A stretch of DNA of 64,000 bases from positions 1-64,000 of the forward strand of contig JAFRXK010000067.1 of the NCBI GenBank assembly GCA_017442865.1, read 5' to 3'. Positions 45,673 to 53,144 of this stretch are shown in pieces. The notes below the pieces were generated by a model that saw nothing but the letters and a program-made list of their open reading frames with translations, had not been told where the DNA came from and did not search any database. Both the position numbers and the translations under genes were made by a program. Within the stretch, counting starts at the first letter, position 1, and the number at the start of each line of letters is the position of its first letter. This stretch comes from Lachnospiraceae bacterium. Its GTDB lineage: Bacteria; Bacillota; Clostridia; Lachnospirales; Lachnospiraceae.

Positions 45673-45707
45673 TATCAACCTCCGGTTTGTTATTTTGAAT
45701 CAATAAA

Positions 45708-45736
45708 ATAATATCATATAAGCATATAAAATGCAA
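45708..45736 (-). promoter_or_regulatory. Promoter of the AAA/TOPRIM operon
   Basis: TTGCAT (45736-45731), 17-nt spacer, TATTAT (45713-45708) preceded by TGA; about 30 nt leader. The rest of the gap to 45900 is AT-rich without genes. Confidence 0.6.
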
Positions 45737-45847
45737 TTATAATTTTAAAATAAGTATTTTTTATTTCAATTTCGATTTTATATTCTCAAATATTAATTTT
45801 CAAAATAAGATTGTACGGATTGCTCATTCATATACGATACCTAAATA

Positions 45848-45888
45848 GCAGGTCTTACAAAGGCATAGCTGCCTTATATAAAACCTGC
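45848..45888 (-). terminator. Hairpin terminator after the NERD gene
   Basis: gcaggt...aggca pairs with tgcct...acctgc with two small internal mismatches, 12 nt past the NERD stop codon; the T-tract is weak. Confidence 0.45.
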
Positions 45889-45900
45889 CATCTAAATCAG

Positions 45901-46947
45901 CTAATATTTCGAAATAATTCTTATAATATCATCTCCATACTTGTTAACCTTCACTTCTCCAAAGCCAGCTATCCTTAACAGCTCAAATTTATCTCTTGGT
46001 TTCTTATTGATTAAATCATCAAGCTGGCTGTTATTAAAAATATAATATGGTTTAATATTTTCTTCTTTACTTTTATCCCACCGATACCCTCTAAGTTCAT
46101 TGTATAAATCAACTTCCTGTATTTGTATGTCGATAATGTTTTTGTTTTGACTTGATGTATTCTGATTTACAGTTTCTTCTTTTTTAGCATCACTTTCATT
46201 TCCATTCTGCATATAAATATCGTACTTTGAGGTATAATCTCTTTCTATTTCTTTATGCAGACTTAAAAACCACTGAGCATTGCCAAGCATAGCCTTATCA
46301 GATTCCTCAACTTCTTTGGAGGAATTATAGAGTTCTTTAATATAAGCTACAAGCTGGTCTGCTCTAATAACCTTTTCTTTAATACTTCTCGGTGCAAAAT
46401 TTGCATTCAAAACAGTCTCCGGATTAGCTAAAACTACTACTGATTTATAAAAATTATTAAATAATTTATCTCGAATCATTTGAAGCAAACGATTATGTGA
46501 TTGTTCCAAAATAATTTTCTTAACTAGTTCAATATGTCTTTGATTTTGAGTTATCGGAGAGTATATACCTACTTCTCTTTTATTATTTTCAACCCTGATA
46601 AACGCACCCTTATTATCAATTTTTATATTGCCTATTAAATTTTTGCATTCGATAAATAACACTATTTTTCTTGTTACGACAATAAAATCAATTTGTGCGC
46701 TCAAATCTCCGTCTTCAATATATACATCATGTAAAACATACATTGGCATATGGCTATTTTTTAATTCATAAATGATTTTCTTCTCTCCGCTAATTCCATA
46801 TCCCAGCATTTTTATATCCTGGTTTATTACTTTTTTTCCGTCTGAATTAAGTAATGGTTCCAACTTTTTTAATTGCTCAAGCTGTTTTTCCGCAATGCTG
46901 TCCTCTTTTAAAAAAACAGGCTCTCTCATTCTATCAAATAATCCCAT
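45901..46947 (-). CDS. NERD nuclease-domain protein with C-terminal HRDC-like domain
   Basis: 348 aa. The NERD domain (about 50-170) shows GEKKIIYEL, AQIDFIVVTRKIVLFIECKN, the D...ExK core of PD-(D/E)XK-related nucleases. The C-terminal part (about 278-348), with LYNELRGYRWDKSKEENIKP and ELLRIAGFGEVKVNKYG, is an HRDC-like helical domain as at the end of RecQ helicases, suggesting DNA binding. Function unknown; NERD proteins often occur with helicases or in mobile and defence DNA. Follows the GTPase gene by 32 nt. AAGGAG upstream of ATG 46947. Confidence 0.82.
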   Translation of the reverse strand: MGLFDRMREPVFLKEDSIAEKQLEQLKKLEPLLNSDGKKVINQDIKMLGYGISGEKKIIYELKNSHMPMYVLHDVYIEDGDLSAQIDFIVVTRKIVLFIECKNLIGNIKIDNKGAFIRVENNKREVGIYSPITQNQRHIELVKKIILEQSHNRLLQMIRDKLFNNFYKSVVVLANPETVLNANFAPRSIKEKVIRADQLVAYIKELYNSSKEVEESDKAMLGNAQWFLSLHKEIERDYTSKYDIYMQNGNESDAKKEETVNQNTSSQNKNIIDIQIQEVDLYNELRGYRWDKSKEENIKPYYIFNNSQLDDLINKKPRDKFELLRIAGFGEVKVNKYGDDIIRIISKY

Positions 46948-46979
46948 AACATATTCTCCTTAGTGTTAAATAATACGCT

Positions 46980-48119
46980 CTATTTATCCTTCTCCACCTT
47001 AAACCTCTCTGCAAACATCTCTTTAAACTTCTTTCTGATTTCCTTGCTGTTCATCTGATTGACGTTTATCTCGCCCTTGTATACTGCTGTCATCAGCTGG
47101 ATGTACGCTTCTCCGAGGGTCGTAGTGATAAGTCCGGCTGTCGCTCCCGATATCGAACCGCCCAGTATGGTTCCGGCTCCCGGCACAAGCTTTAGAAGAT
47201 TCGATGCGAGCGTGCGGCCTGCTATCGTGGCACCGCTTGTGCCAAGCGCAGATGTAATAAATGCCATAATGACGCTCTTGCTGACATTCACGCCAAAAAT
47301 CGCCGTGATTGACGCAATCATCGTTATCTGTGTCGGGACAAGCATTGCAGCATCCGTAAAAGGAACAGGAGCAAATCCCTCACCAAATGATGCCGCTACC
47401 GCTGTCGCCACCGCCTTCTGGGCACGCCGTTTTTTTTCTTCCAACGACGCTTTCTGCACATTCTGCAATGTGTCTATAAGTTCGTCCGGCAGTGCCTCCG
47501 TCATGACCGATATGAGCTTATCAAGTCCGTACGCCTTGACAATATACTCGTCATCAATCTCATAATCTATCGCCAGAACAGGAACCACCTGCACCACATC
47601 CAGATTCTCATCCAGAAGAATATTTTTCAACTGTGCTGCCTTTTTCTTTGAAAATGACTGTGTCAGCACTATGATTACCGGCACCTGAGTTACCCTGTTT
47701 TCCTCTGAAAAATCCTTAAGCCACTGTATTTCCTCCGGCTCGACCCTGTTTGACGCAGTATTAATGCAATACCAGATGCAGTGAATCGCCTGATTGATAT
47801 CCTTTGTCGCAAGACCCGCCCTGATTGTATCCATGATTTCATTTTTAACTTCCTTCTGAACCTCTCTGCCCAGCTCGAAGCCTCTCGTATCATAAACCTT
47901 CAGCGGAAAATCCTTCTTTTCAATTCTTCTCATATGCGTAGTCACCGGCTTGCCAATGCCCGTCTCAGCAAGATTCTCCCTGAACACACTGTTAATCAGC
48001 GTGCTCTTGCCAACGCCCGTCTTGCCAGCGACCACAATATTCAGGCTCTTAAGGTTTCTGACCTTTTCACTTATCGCCCTGATACATTCCTCAACTATTT
48101 TGTCTGTACTTATGTCCAT
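46980..48119 (-). CDS. GTPase with C-terminal DUF697-like membrane domain
   Basis: 379 aa. G1 GKTGVGKST, G3 YDTRGFE, G4 replaced by VLTQS (no NKxD, as in some septin/YfjP-like GTPases), then a C-terminal half (about 240-355) with hydrophobic, Gly/Ala-rich segments like DUF697 proteins. The family is thought to act at membranes; its role is not established. In an operon with the NERD-HRDC protein. GAGGG upstream of ATG 48119. Confidence 0.82.
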   Translation of the reverse strand: MDISTDKIVEECIRAISEKVRNLKSLNIVVAGKTGVGKSTLINSVFRENLAETGIGKPVTTHMRRIEKKDFPLKVYDTRGFELGREVQKEVKNEIMDTIRAGLATKDINQAIHCIWYCINTASNRVEPEEIQWLKDFSEENRVTQVPVIIVLTQSFSKKKAAQLKNILLDENLDVVQVVPVLAIDYEIDDEYIVKAYGLDKLISVMTEALPDELIDTLQNVQKASLEEKKRRAQKAVATAVAASFGEGFAPVPFTDAAMLVPTQITMIASITAIFGVNVSKSVIMAFITSALGTSGATIAGRTLASNLLKLVPGAGTILGGSISGATAGLITTTLGEAYIQLMTAVYKGEINVNQMNSKEIRKKFKEMFAERFKVEKDK

Positions 48120-48223
48120 AATCTTCCCTCTTAAAACTTTATCAAACCCCTGCCTGTACCGTACCAGGCTCTTAGGTGTGTTAAAAGCATACTGCTTCCC
48201 TGCCTTTTCTGCTTATAAAAGCA

Positions 48224-48274
48224 TTGTATCATCATTTAAAAGAAATGTCATTCAACTTTTAAATGATGATACAA
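48224..48274 (-). terminator. 19-bp AT-rich inverted repeat after the carboxylesterase gene
   Basis: Perfect arms 48224-48242 and 48256-48274 with a 13-nt loop, 12 nt beyond the carboxylesterase stop codon. Low GC and a broken T-tract make terminator activity uncertain, but position fits. Confidence 0.5.
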
Positions 48275-48285
48275 ATAATCTGTCA

Positions 48286-50097
48286 TTATTTACTTTGCTG
48301 ATACTTATCTATCACCTCATAAAGCTTAAGATAAGGCTCGTCTATCATGCCGATATTTTCTCCCAGTTCAAATACCTTCGTATCATCCTCTGCAAACTGC
48401 TGCCACCTTGGGAGACCGTCGCCATTTGGGTCTCCGGTCTTTACGAAATTGACCCAGTACTCGGTCATGGCTTCCGAAAGCTTCACATCCTTCTCATCAT
48501 AAAGCCATGCGTGGCGCCAGAGGTTTCCGTAAGCGTATGGAAGCTCTCCCGCATGATTTGAGCCGAGGCTCTTATTGTCCTTTGTAAAATAGTACTCGTA
48601 TACAGGTCTGCCCTGTTCTTTAAGATAATTGCTCCATTTATAATGGCTGTAAGTAAACCATATCGCAGACATAACCCTGTTGTAGGAGCCCTTGGCGTCT
48701 CCTCCTGCATCTATTATGTATTTGTACGCCTTCTCCTGCGGCTCAGCCGGAAACAGCGCTGTCGCTTCACCGGCATAATCTCCAAGCTGTTTTTTCAGCG
48801 TTTCAGCGTAATTATCTTCATTAACCTTTACCGCCATATTAAAAATATCAGCCTCATGTACATTGAAGCCATTCAGCAATGCCTCCTCATGATTTTCTCC
48901 CTTTTCGTATGTAAGGTAAGGCTGTTCGGTAATAGCATATCCATCCAATGTCATCGCACTGTTCTGGTATTTTGTGCCCACAAGCTTTGAGGCATCAATT
49001 TTTCGAAGCTCATCAATGCTCTTAACTCCAAACTCGTCCATGATATCCTGCCCCATTTTCAGTGCATCATCAAAGCTTCTGAAGGTGTGGTATGGCTCTC
49101 TTGCGGTTATACCGCTGCTTTCGGCAATCGCCCTCACAAACAGTCCCGTGCTAAGAGGCGATACGCAAAGTGCATTTACGCTTGATGCCCCTGCCGACTC
49201 GCCCGCTATTGTCACCTGCTTTGGGTCTCCTCCGAAGGCAGAAATGTTTTGCTGAACCCATTTAAGTGCCTGAATCTGGTCTAACAGTCCGTAATTACCC
49301 GTCGTACCGTTCGGCGACTCCGCTGCAAGCTCCTCATTTGCAAAATAACCGAACACTCCAAGACGATATCCGAAATTCACCACAATAATGCCCTTTTTCG
49401 CAAGGTCCTCGCCCCTGTATTCACTATATGAAGGCTGCCCCGTCATAAGTGAACCGCCATGAATGTAAACCAGTACAGGCAAATTGCTTACATCACCTGC
49501 AGGCTTCCAAATGTTTAAGTACAGGGAATCCTCGCTTACCGGCTCCCTGAAATTGTCATTAAGACTTATTTTAAAATTGTGGAACCCGAAAATTGATAAC
49601 AGGGAATCATATATAGGACTGTTTTGCGCCTGCATTGACATAGGTGCAAAATGGTCGCACACACGTACACCCTCCCAGCCGTCAGGCTCCACAGGCTCCT
49701 TCCATCTAAGCTCACCAACCGGCGGCTTTGCATAAGGAATACCCGTATACACCTCAACACTTTCATCCTCATTATAAACTCCGGTAAGCTGCCCCTGCGC
49801 TATCGTCACAACCTCCGTAGCCTTAGGATTTCTAATATCCACAGCCGGTATCTGCTTAAAAGGCGGTGCTAAAAACTTTACCACGCCAAACAATATAATC
49901 AAAAAAGCAATCCATCCTGCCGTGCGCCAAAGCCACGGCTTGTCATATAATGAATTTATATATAATGCTATAAATACAATAAACAAACTGCCTGCTATAA
50001 GCCAGTCCGATATCGCGTTCTTTCCAAGCTCAAGTATCACCGCAGTTATAACCGCCGTAATCACAAGCAAAATAATAGTTCCGACTTTTATCTTCAT
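48286..50097 (-). CDS. Type B carboxylesterase/lipase, membrane-anchored
   Basis: 603 aa alpha/beta hydrolase. Three N-terminal hydrophobic helices (about 7-70), then the esterase domain: oxyanion loop YIHGGSLMTG, nucleophile Ser in GESAGASS, and catalytic His in SNHAGELPYAYGNL. The catalytic domain is probably extracytoplasmic. It likely cleaves esters such as acetyl or feruloyl decorations of plant polysaccharide, or xenobiotic esters; substrate undetermined. A TATAAT (50134-50129) with a distant TTTACA lies upstream. GGGAG precedes ATG 50097. Confidence 0.88.
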   Translation of the reverse strand: MKIKVGTIILLVITAVITAVILELGKNAISDWLIAGSLFIVFIALYINSLYDKPWLWRTAGWIAFLIILFGVVKFLAPPFKQIPAVDIRNPKATEVVTIAQGQLTGVYNEDESVEVYTGIPYAKPPVGELRWKEPVEPDGWEGVRVCDHFAPMSMQAQNSPIYDSLLSIFGFHNFKISLNDNFREPVSEDSLYLNIWKPAGDVSNLPVLVYIHGGSLMTGQPSYSEYRGEDLAKKGIIVVNFGYRLGVFGYFANEELAAESPNGTTGNYGLLDQIQALKWVQQNISAFGGDPKQVTIAGESAGASSVNALCVSPLSTGLFVRAIAESSGITAREPYHTFRSFDDALKMGQDIMDEFGVKSIDELRKIDASKLVGTKYQNSAMTLDGYAITEQPYLTYEKGENHEEALLNGFNVHEADIFNMAVKVNEDNYAETLKKQLGDYAGEATALFPAEPQEKAYKYIIDAGGDAKGSYNRVMSAIWFTYSHYKWSNYLKEQGRPVYEYYFTKDNKSLGSNHAGELPYAYGNLWRHAWLYDEKDVKLSEAMTEYWVNFVKTGDPNGDGLPRWQQFAEDDTKVFELGENIGMIDEPYLKLYEVIDKYQQSK

Positions 50098-50234
50098 AAG
50101 CTTCTCCCGTATATTCTTTGATATATATATTATACATCAAACTAAATAATAAGTGTAAAAAAAATACCGACAGTCTATATTATCAGTAGAAATCAAGATA
50201 GTATCGTTGGAAGAATATTTGCTTTTTATATTTA

Positions 50235-50846
50235 TTAAATTATTATATCCTTTAAATATTTCATTACTTGCTCTGGAAATTTGTCAACTTGTTGTTTTTT
50301 AGAAAGATATGTACAGCTATCATAGGAATCAGAACTATATGCTTTTGAAAATATACCAAGAACCTTATATGCAGGTCTAACTAAATTCTTTACACTCTCA
50401 TTATAAAGTGTTACCGGATAATCCACGTTTTTTCCATATCTAAAGCCTACACTTAGTACAGCCTTTGTATTTCCGATAAAATAATCGGACTTAATATAAA
50501 TGCCACTATTTACAAAGCGACCAATCATGCAGTTATTATAAAGCAACTCTGGAAGATATGGCAGCACATCAAGCTTTTGCTGAACCATTCCCTTATTATC
50601 AAGAGAAAAATCTCTTTCAGATAATTTTCCTGTCAAGCATGCATCATAAAATACTGACGCTGAAAGCTTGCTTGTAACGCCAGTCAAATGCAAAAAATTC
50701 ATACTTCTAAAGCCAACAAAAACTGTTTTTATCTCTTGTCTACTCTGATATACTATCATAAAATGTTTATCATTTAACTTTAGCTGATAATTCTTTGCTG
50801 CATTTATTATAATTGGCAATGCAGCATTAACATCATATTTTTTCAA
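50235..50846 (-). CDS. PBECR4-like (BECR RNase-fold) protein, candidate toxin
   Basis: 203 aa. The central and C-terminal part (VFVGFRSMNFLHLTGV, SASVFYDACLTGKLSERDF, VLPYLPELL, AVLSVGFR) matches my recollection of the PBECR4 family, predicted barnase/EndoU/ColE5/RelE-like nuclease domains of phage and mobile elements. TTG 50846 is chosen because AGGAGAGG ends about 7 nt upstream; an in-frame ATG at 50987 would translate the repeat and hairpin region and is rejected. The gene lies behind a strong promoter, two 52-nt repeats and a terminator-like hairpin, as in type III toxin-antitoxin loci, though the protein does not resemble ToxN, CptN or TenpN. A stand-alone function is also possible. Confidence 0.65.
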   Translation of the reverse strand: MKKYDVNAALPIIINAAKNYQLKLNDKHFMIVYQSRQEIKTVFVGFRSMNFLHLTGVTSKLSASVFYDACLTGKLSERDFSLDNKGMVQQKLDVLPYLPELLYNNCMIGRFVNSGIYIKSDYFIGNTKAVLSVGFRYGKNVDYPVTLYNESVKNLVRPAYKVLGIFSKAYSSDSYDSCTYLSKKQQVDKFPEQVMKYLKDIII

Positions 50847-50869
50847 CCAAGCACCTCTCCTAAAATTAT

Positions 50870-50897
50870 AAAGGGCTATCCTATCGGATAGCCCTTT
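50870..50897 (-). terminator. Terminator-like hairpin between repeat RNA and the PBECR4-like gene
   Basis: Perfect 12-bp stem (50870-50881 with 50886-50897), 4-nt loop, followed on the minus strand by TTTATAATTTT and then, 10 nt later, the ribosome binding site. Placed to limit read-through into the gene. Confidence 0.65.
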
Positions 50898-50999
50898 ATC
50901 TTCTGTAATATGCTGATTTTTCTGTTGTCTGCCAACCTGCCATCCTATATTATGGCTTAAATATGGAGTTTTTCTGTTGCTCCCCAACCTGCCAACCTA
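50896..50999 (-). repeat. Two tandem imperfect 52-nt repeats
   Basis: On the minus strand units begin TAGGTTGGCAGGTTGG (50999) and TAGGATGGCAGGTTGG (50947), both continuing through CAACAGAAAAA and CATATT. About 33 of the first 40 positions agree, with one 1-nt indel; the ends of the units diverge. Confidence 0.75.
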
Positions 51000-51068
51000 C
51001 GAATTGACTTATATATCAGATTTTTATGGTGTCAGCACACCAAAGCGAAACGAATTCGCTCTATTAAT

Positions 51069-51097
51069 AGTATATAAACTCATAAAAAATATGTCAA
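51069..51097 (-). promoter_or_regulatory. Strong SigA promoter of the repeat RNA/PBECR4 locus
   Basis: TTGACA (51097-51092), 17-nt spacer, TATACT (51074-51069). It would start transcription near 51062, about 215 nt upstream of the TTG start. Confidence 0.75.
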
Positions 51098-51119
51098 CAT
51101 ATTTTCAGTAAACTTCTTT

Positions 51120-52304
51120 TTAATAATTCTTTTCACTCACTTCAAAATAGCTCTGCGGATGGAAGCATACAGGGCATACCTCAGGAGCCTCTAAGCCTAC
51201 TACGATATGACCGCAATTTCTGCACTCCCAGATAGTCACGCCACTCTTTTTGAATACTTCCATAGCTTCAACATTGTGCAACAATGCACGGTATCTTTCT
51301 TCATGATGCTTCTCTATAGCGCCTACGCCCCTGAACTGTGCAGCAAGCTCCGTAAAGCCTTCCTCCTCAGCCTCTTTTGCCATGCGCTCATACATATCTG
51401 TCCACTCGAAGTTTTCACCCTCGGCAGCATGAAGAAGATTTGCAGGCGTATCGCCTAATTCGCCAAGAGCCTTAAACCAGAGCTTTGCGTGCTCCTTTTC
51501 ATTCTCCGCTGTCTTTAAGAACAATGCTGCAATCTGCTCGTAACCATTCTTCTTTGCAACCGAAGCATAATAAGTATATTTGTTTCTTGCCTGTGATTCT
51601 CCCGCAAATGCCTCCCAGAGATTTTTCTCTGTCTTTGTACCCGCATACTTATTGCCGGCAGGCTTCTCCTCAACAGGTGCCGGAATAACAACCTTTTCAA
51701 AATCAGAAGCCGGGTGCTTGCAGAGCGGGCAGATGTAATCAGCAGGAAGCTCCTCGCCAACATATTCATATCCGCAGATTTTGCAGCGCCATATAGTCTG
51801 TCCCTCCGGCGTAGTTCCGACTGCCTCCGGCTTTGGCTTAATGCTCTCCTGATAATATTCATAGGTTGCCGACGGTATGTCAGACAGAACGCCCATATCT
51901 GTCACATCTGCAATAAACATCGTATGTGTGCCAAGGTCAATGCTCTGGCAGACACTTGCAGAAATATAAGCATTCGTGCCCTTTGTGATGCAGAGTGTGC
52001 CATTGTCCACGCGCTTACAGTCTGCATAATTCTCAAATTTATTAACATCCCTTCCTGACTGGAATCCAAAGTGCTTAAACAAATCAAAGGATGCATCCTG
52101 ACTTATAACAGATGCGCAGAACTTACCCGTTTTTACAATCATATCGTGGGTATAATTTGTCTTATTTACCGTAAGACTTACCTTATTAGGTTCAGCCGTT
52201 ACCTGTCCGAGGGTATTTGTAATGCAGCCATTGTCCTTCTCGCCTTCAGTGGCTGTCACTACATATAATCCATAACTTATCTTGTACATTGCTTTACTAT
52301 CCAT
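51120..52304 (-). CDS. Flavin reductase - rubredoxin - rubrerythrin fusion
   Basis: 394 aa. N-terminal flavin reductase-like FMN-binding domain (about 1-155, [10 protein letters not shown]), a rubredoxin domain (about 168-212; [15 protein letters not shown] and ICPLCKHP give two CxxC pairs), then rubrerythrin: ferritin-like diiron four-helix domain (about 225-350; [32 protein letters not shown]) and a C-terminal rubredoxin ([18 protein letters not shown]). It joins the high-molecular-weight rubredoxin (Hrb) layout of acetogens to a complete rubrerythrin, giving a one-polypeptide electron path from reduced flavin to a peroxide-reducing diiron site. Role: oxygen and peroxide defence in a strict anaerobe. 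GGAGG before ATG 52304. Confidence 0.92.
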   Translation of the reverse strand: MDSKAMYKISYGLYVVTATEGEKDNGCITNTLGQVTAEPNKVSLTVNKTNYTHDMIVKTGKFCASVISQDASFDLFKHFGFQSGRDVNKFENYADCKRVDNGTLCITKGTNAYISASVCQSIDLGTHTMFIADVTDMGVLSDIPSATYEYYQESIKPKPEAVGTTPEGQTIWRCKICGYEYVGEELPADYICPLCKHPASDFEKVVIPAPVEEKPAGNKYAGTKTEKNLWEAFAGESQARNKYTYYASVAKKNGYEQIAALFLKTAENEKEHAKLWFKALGELGDTPANLLHAAEGENFEWTDMYERMAKEAEEEGFTELAAQFRGVGAIEKHHEERYRALLHNVEAMEVFKKSGVTIWECRNCGHIVVGLEAPEVCPVCFHPQSYFEVSEKNY

Positions 52305-52330
52305 ACACCAACCTCCTTATAATAATTCAT

Positions 52331-52453
52331 TTACTTCACAACACCACTTTTAAATACAAAATACTGCATAGAGTGGAACATTTTTTTCTTATCTTCAAAG
52401 CCAAAATTTTTGGAAGACAGCTTAATCGCATAATCAGGATTATATCTCTCCAT
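52331..52453 (-). CDS. 40-aa ORF preceding the rubrerythrin fusion
   Basis: Frame MERYNPDYAIKLSSKNFGFE continuing to a C-terminus FKSGVVK. AAAGG lies 5 nt before ATG 52453, and the stop is 26 nt before the fusion gene's start, so the two would be co-transcribed. Not recognised. It fills the only open stretch of the 264-nt gap 52305-52568; the remainder shows no clear promoter. Confidence 0.4.
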   Translation of the reverse strand: MERYNPDYAIKLSSKNFGFEDKKKMFHSMQYFVFKSGVVK

Positions 52454-52568
52454 ATAAACCTTTTTTAACGTAAAATTACACGAGTTTTTATCAGAATATC
52501 TCTTTTTTCGACAGGAACATTGTGTTTGTGGTTTTTGATATTAAACTAATGCTCCGCTATGCAAATAA

Positions 52569-52964
52569 TTACAGCAGGCTTTCTCCGTCGCCCATCACAG
52601 CAATATCAACTGCCGTAGCATCCTCAAGATGGAACATTGCCATCCTGTGTCCTGTTGTCTCATTATAAATATTCTTTAATTCAGGTGATGCATCAAGTGC
52701 AGCCTTTTCATACTTGTCATCTTCCTCAAAAACCGCCCTGCCGGTATAGCGCAGCCAGTGTCCGTCAGGCTTAAATGCAACTATCTCAACCAGCGGATTG
52801 TTCTGAAGCTGCTTATACACATCCTTAAAATCACCTACTCCAAAGATAACCTTGCCGTCCATCTCCATATGCGCTCCAAGCGGACGAAGCTTAGGCTGGC
52901 TCCCATCTGTAGTTGCCAGGAAAAACACACCTGCCTCTGTTAAAAAATCATTTACCCTGCTCAT
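52569..52964 (-). CDS. Pyridoxamine 5'-phosphate oxidase-like FMN-binding protein
   Basis: 131 aa split-barrel flavoprotein: FFLATTDGSQPKLRPLG, then KVIFGVGDFKDVYKQLQNNP, and WLRYTGRAVFEEDD. The family includes FMN-dependent reductases of small molecules; true PdxH activity is unlikely at this size. Upstream of the rubrerythrin fusion and possibly redox related. GGGAGG before ATG 52964. Confidence 0.85.
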   Translation of the reverse strand: MSRVNDFLTEAGVFFLATTDGSQPKLRPLGAHMEMDGKVIFGVGDFKDVYKQLQNNPLVEIVAFKPDGHWLRYTGRAVFEEDDKYEKAALDASPELKNIYNETTGHRMAMFHLEDATAVDIAVMGDGESLL

Positions 52965-53144
52965 TTAAAAACCTCCCATGTGTATATTTTCTGCTGCTTA
53001 TAATTTTATCATAAAAGCCGCACCGTATACAATAAAATAATTATAAATCCTGCAGCGTTTATTAAATTATAAGCAATTACATTGTCTCACAATAACCATA
53101 TTTTCTACTCTTTAGCACCTGTCTGGTGCAAAATAATAAGCATA

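Larger units (their letters stand above)
50870..51062 (-). ncRNA. Candidate structured/repeat RNA upstream of the PBECR4-like gene
   Basis: Predicted transcript from the promoter at 51069-51097. It begins with two small hairpins (51044-51060, loop TTCGT region; 51028-51041), continues through two 52-nt repeats and ends at the hairpin 50870-50897, about 190 nt in total. It has no supported ORF. It could be an RNA antitoxin or a cis-acting leader. Confidence 0.5.

Noticed and set aside
50847-50987. N-terminal extension of the PBECR4-like protein from ATG 50987
   Set aside because: It would translate part of the repeat and terminator hairpin and has no ribosome binding site; TTG 50846 has a good one.
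52314-52330. Possible PerR box over the ribosome binding site of the rubrerythrin fusion
   Set aside because: Only the first half (TTATAAT-ATT) matches; the second half departs at most positions.
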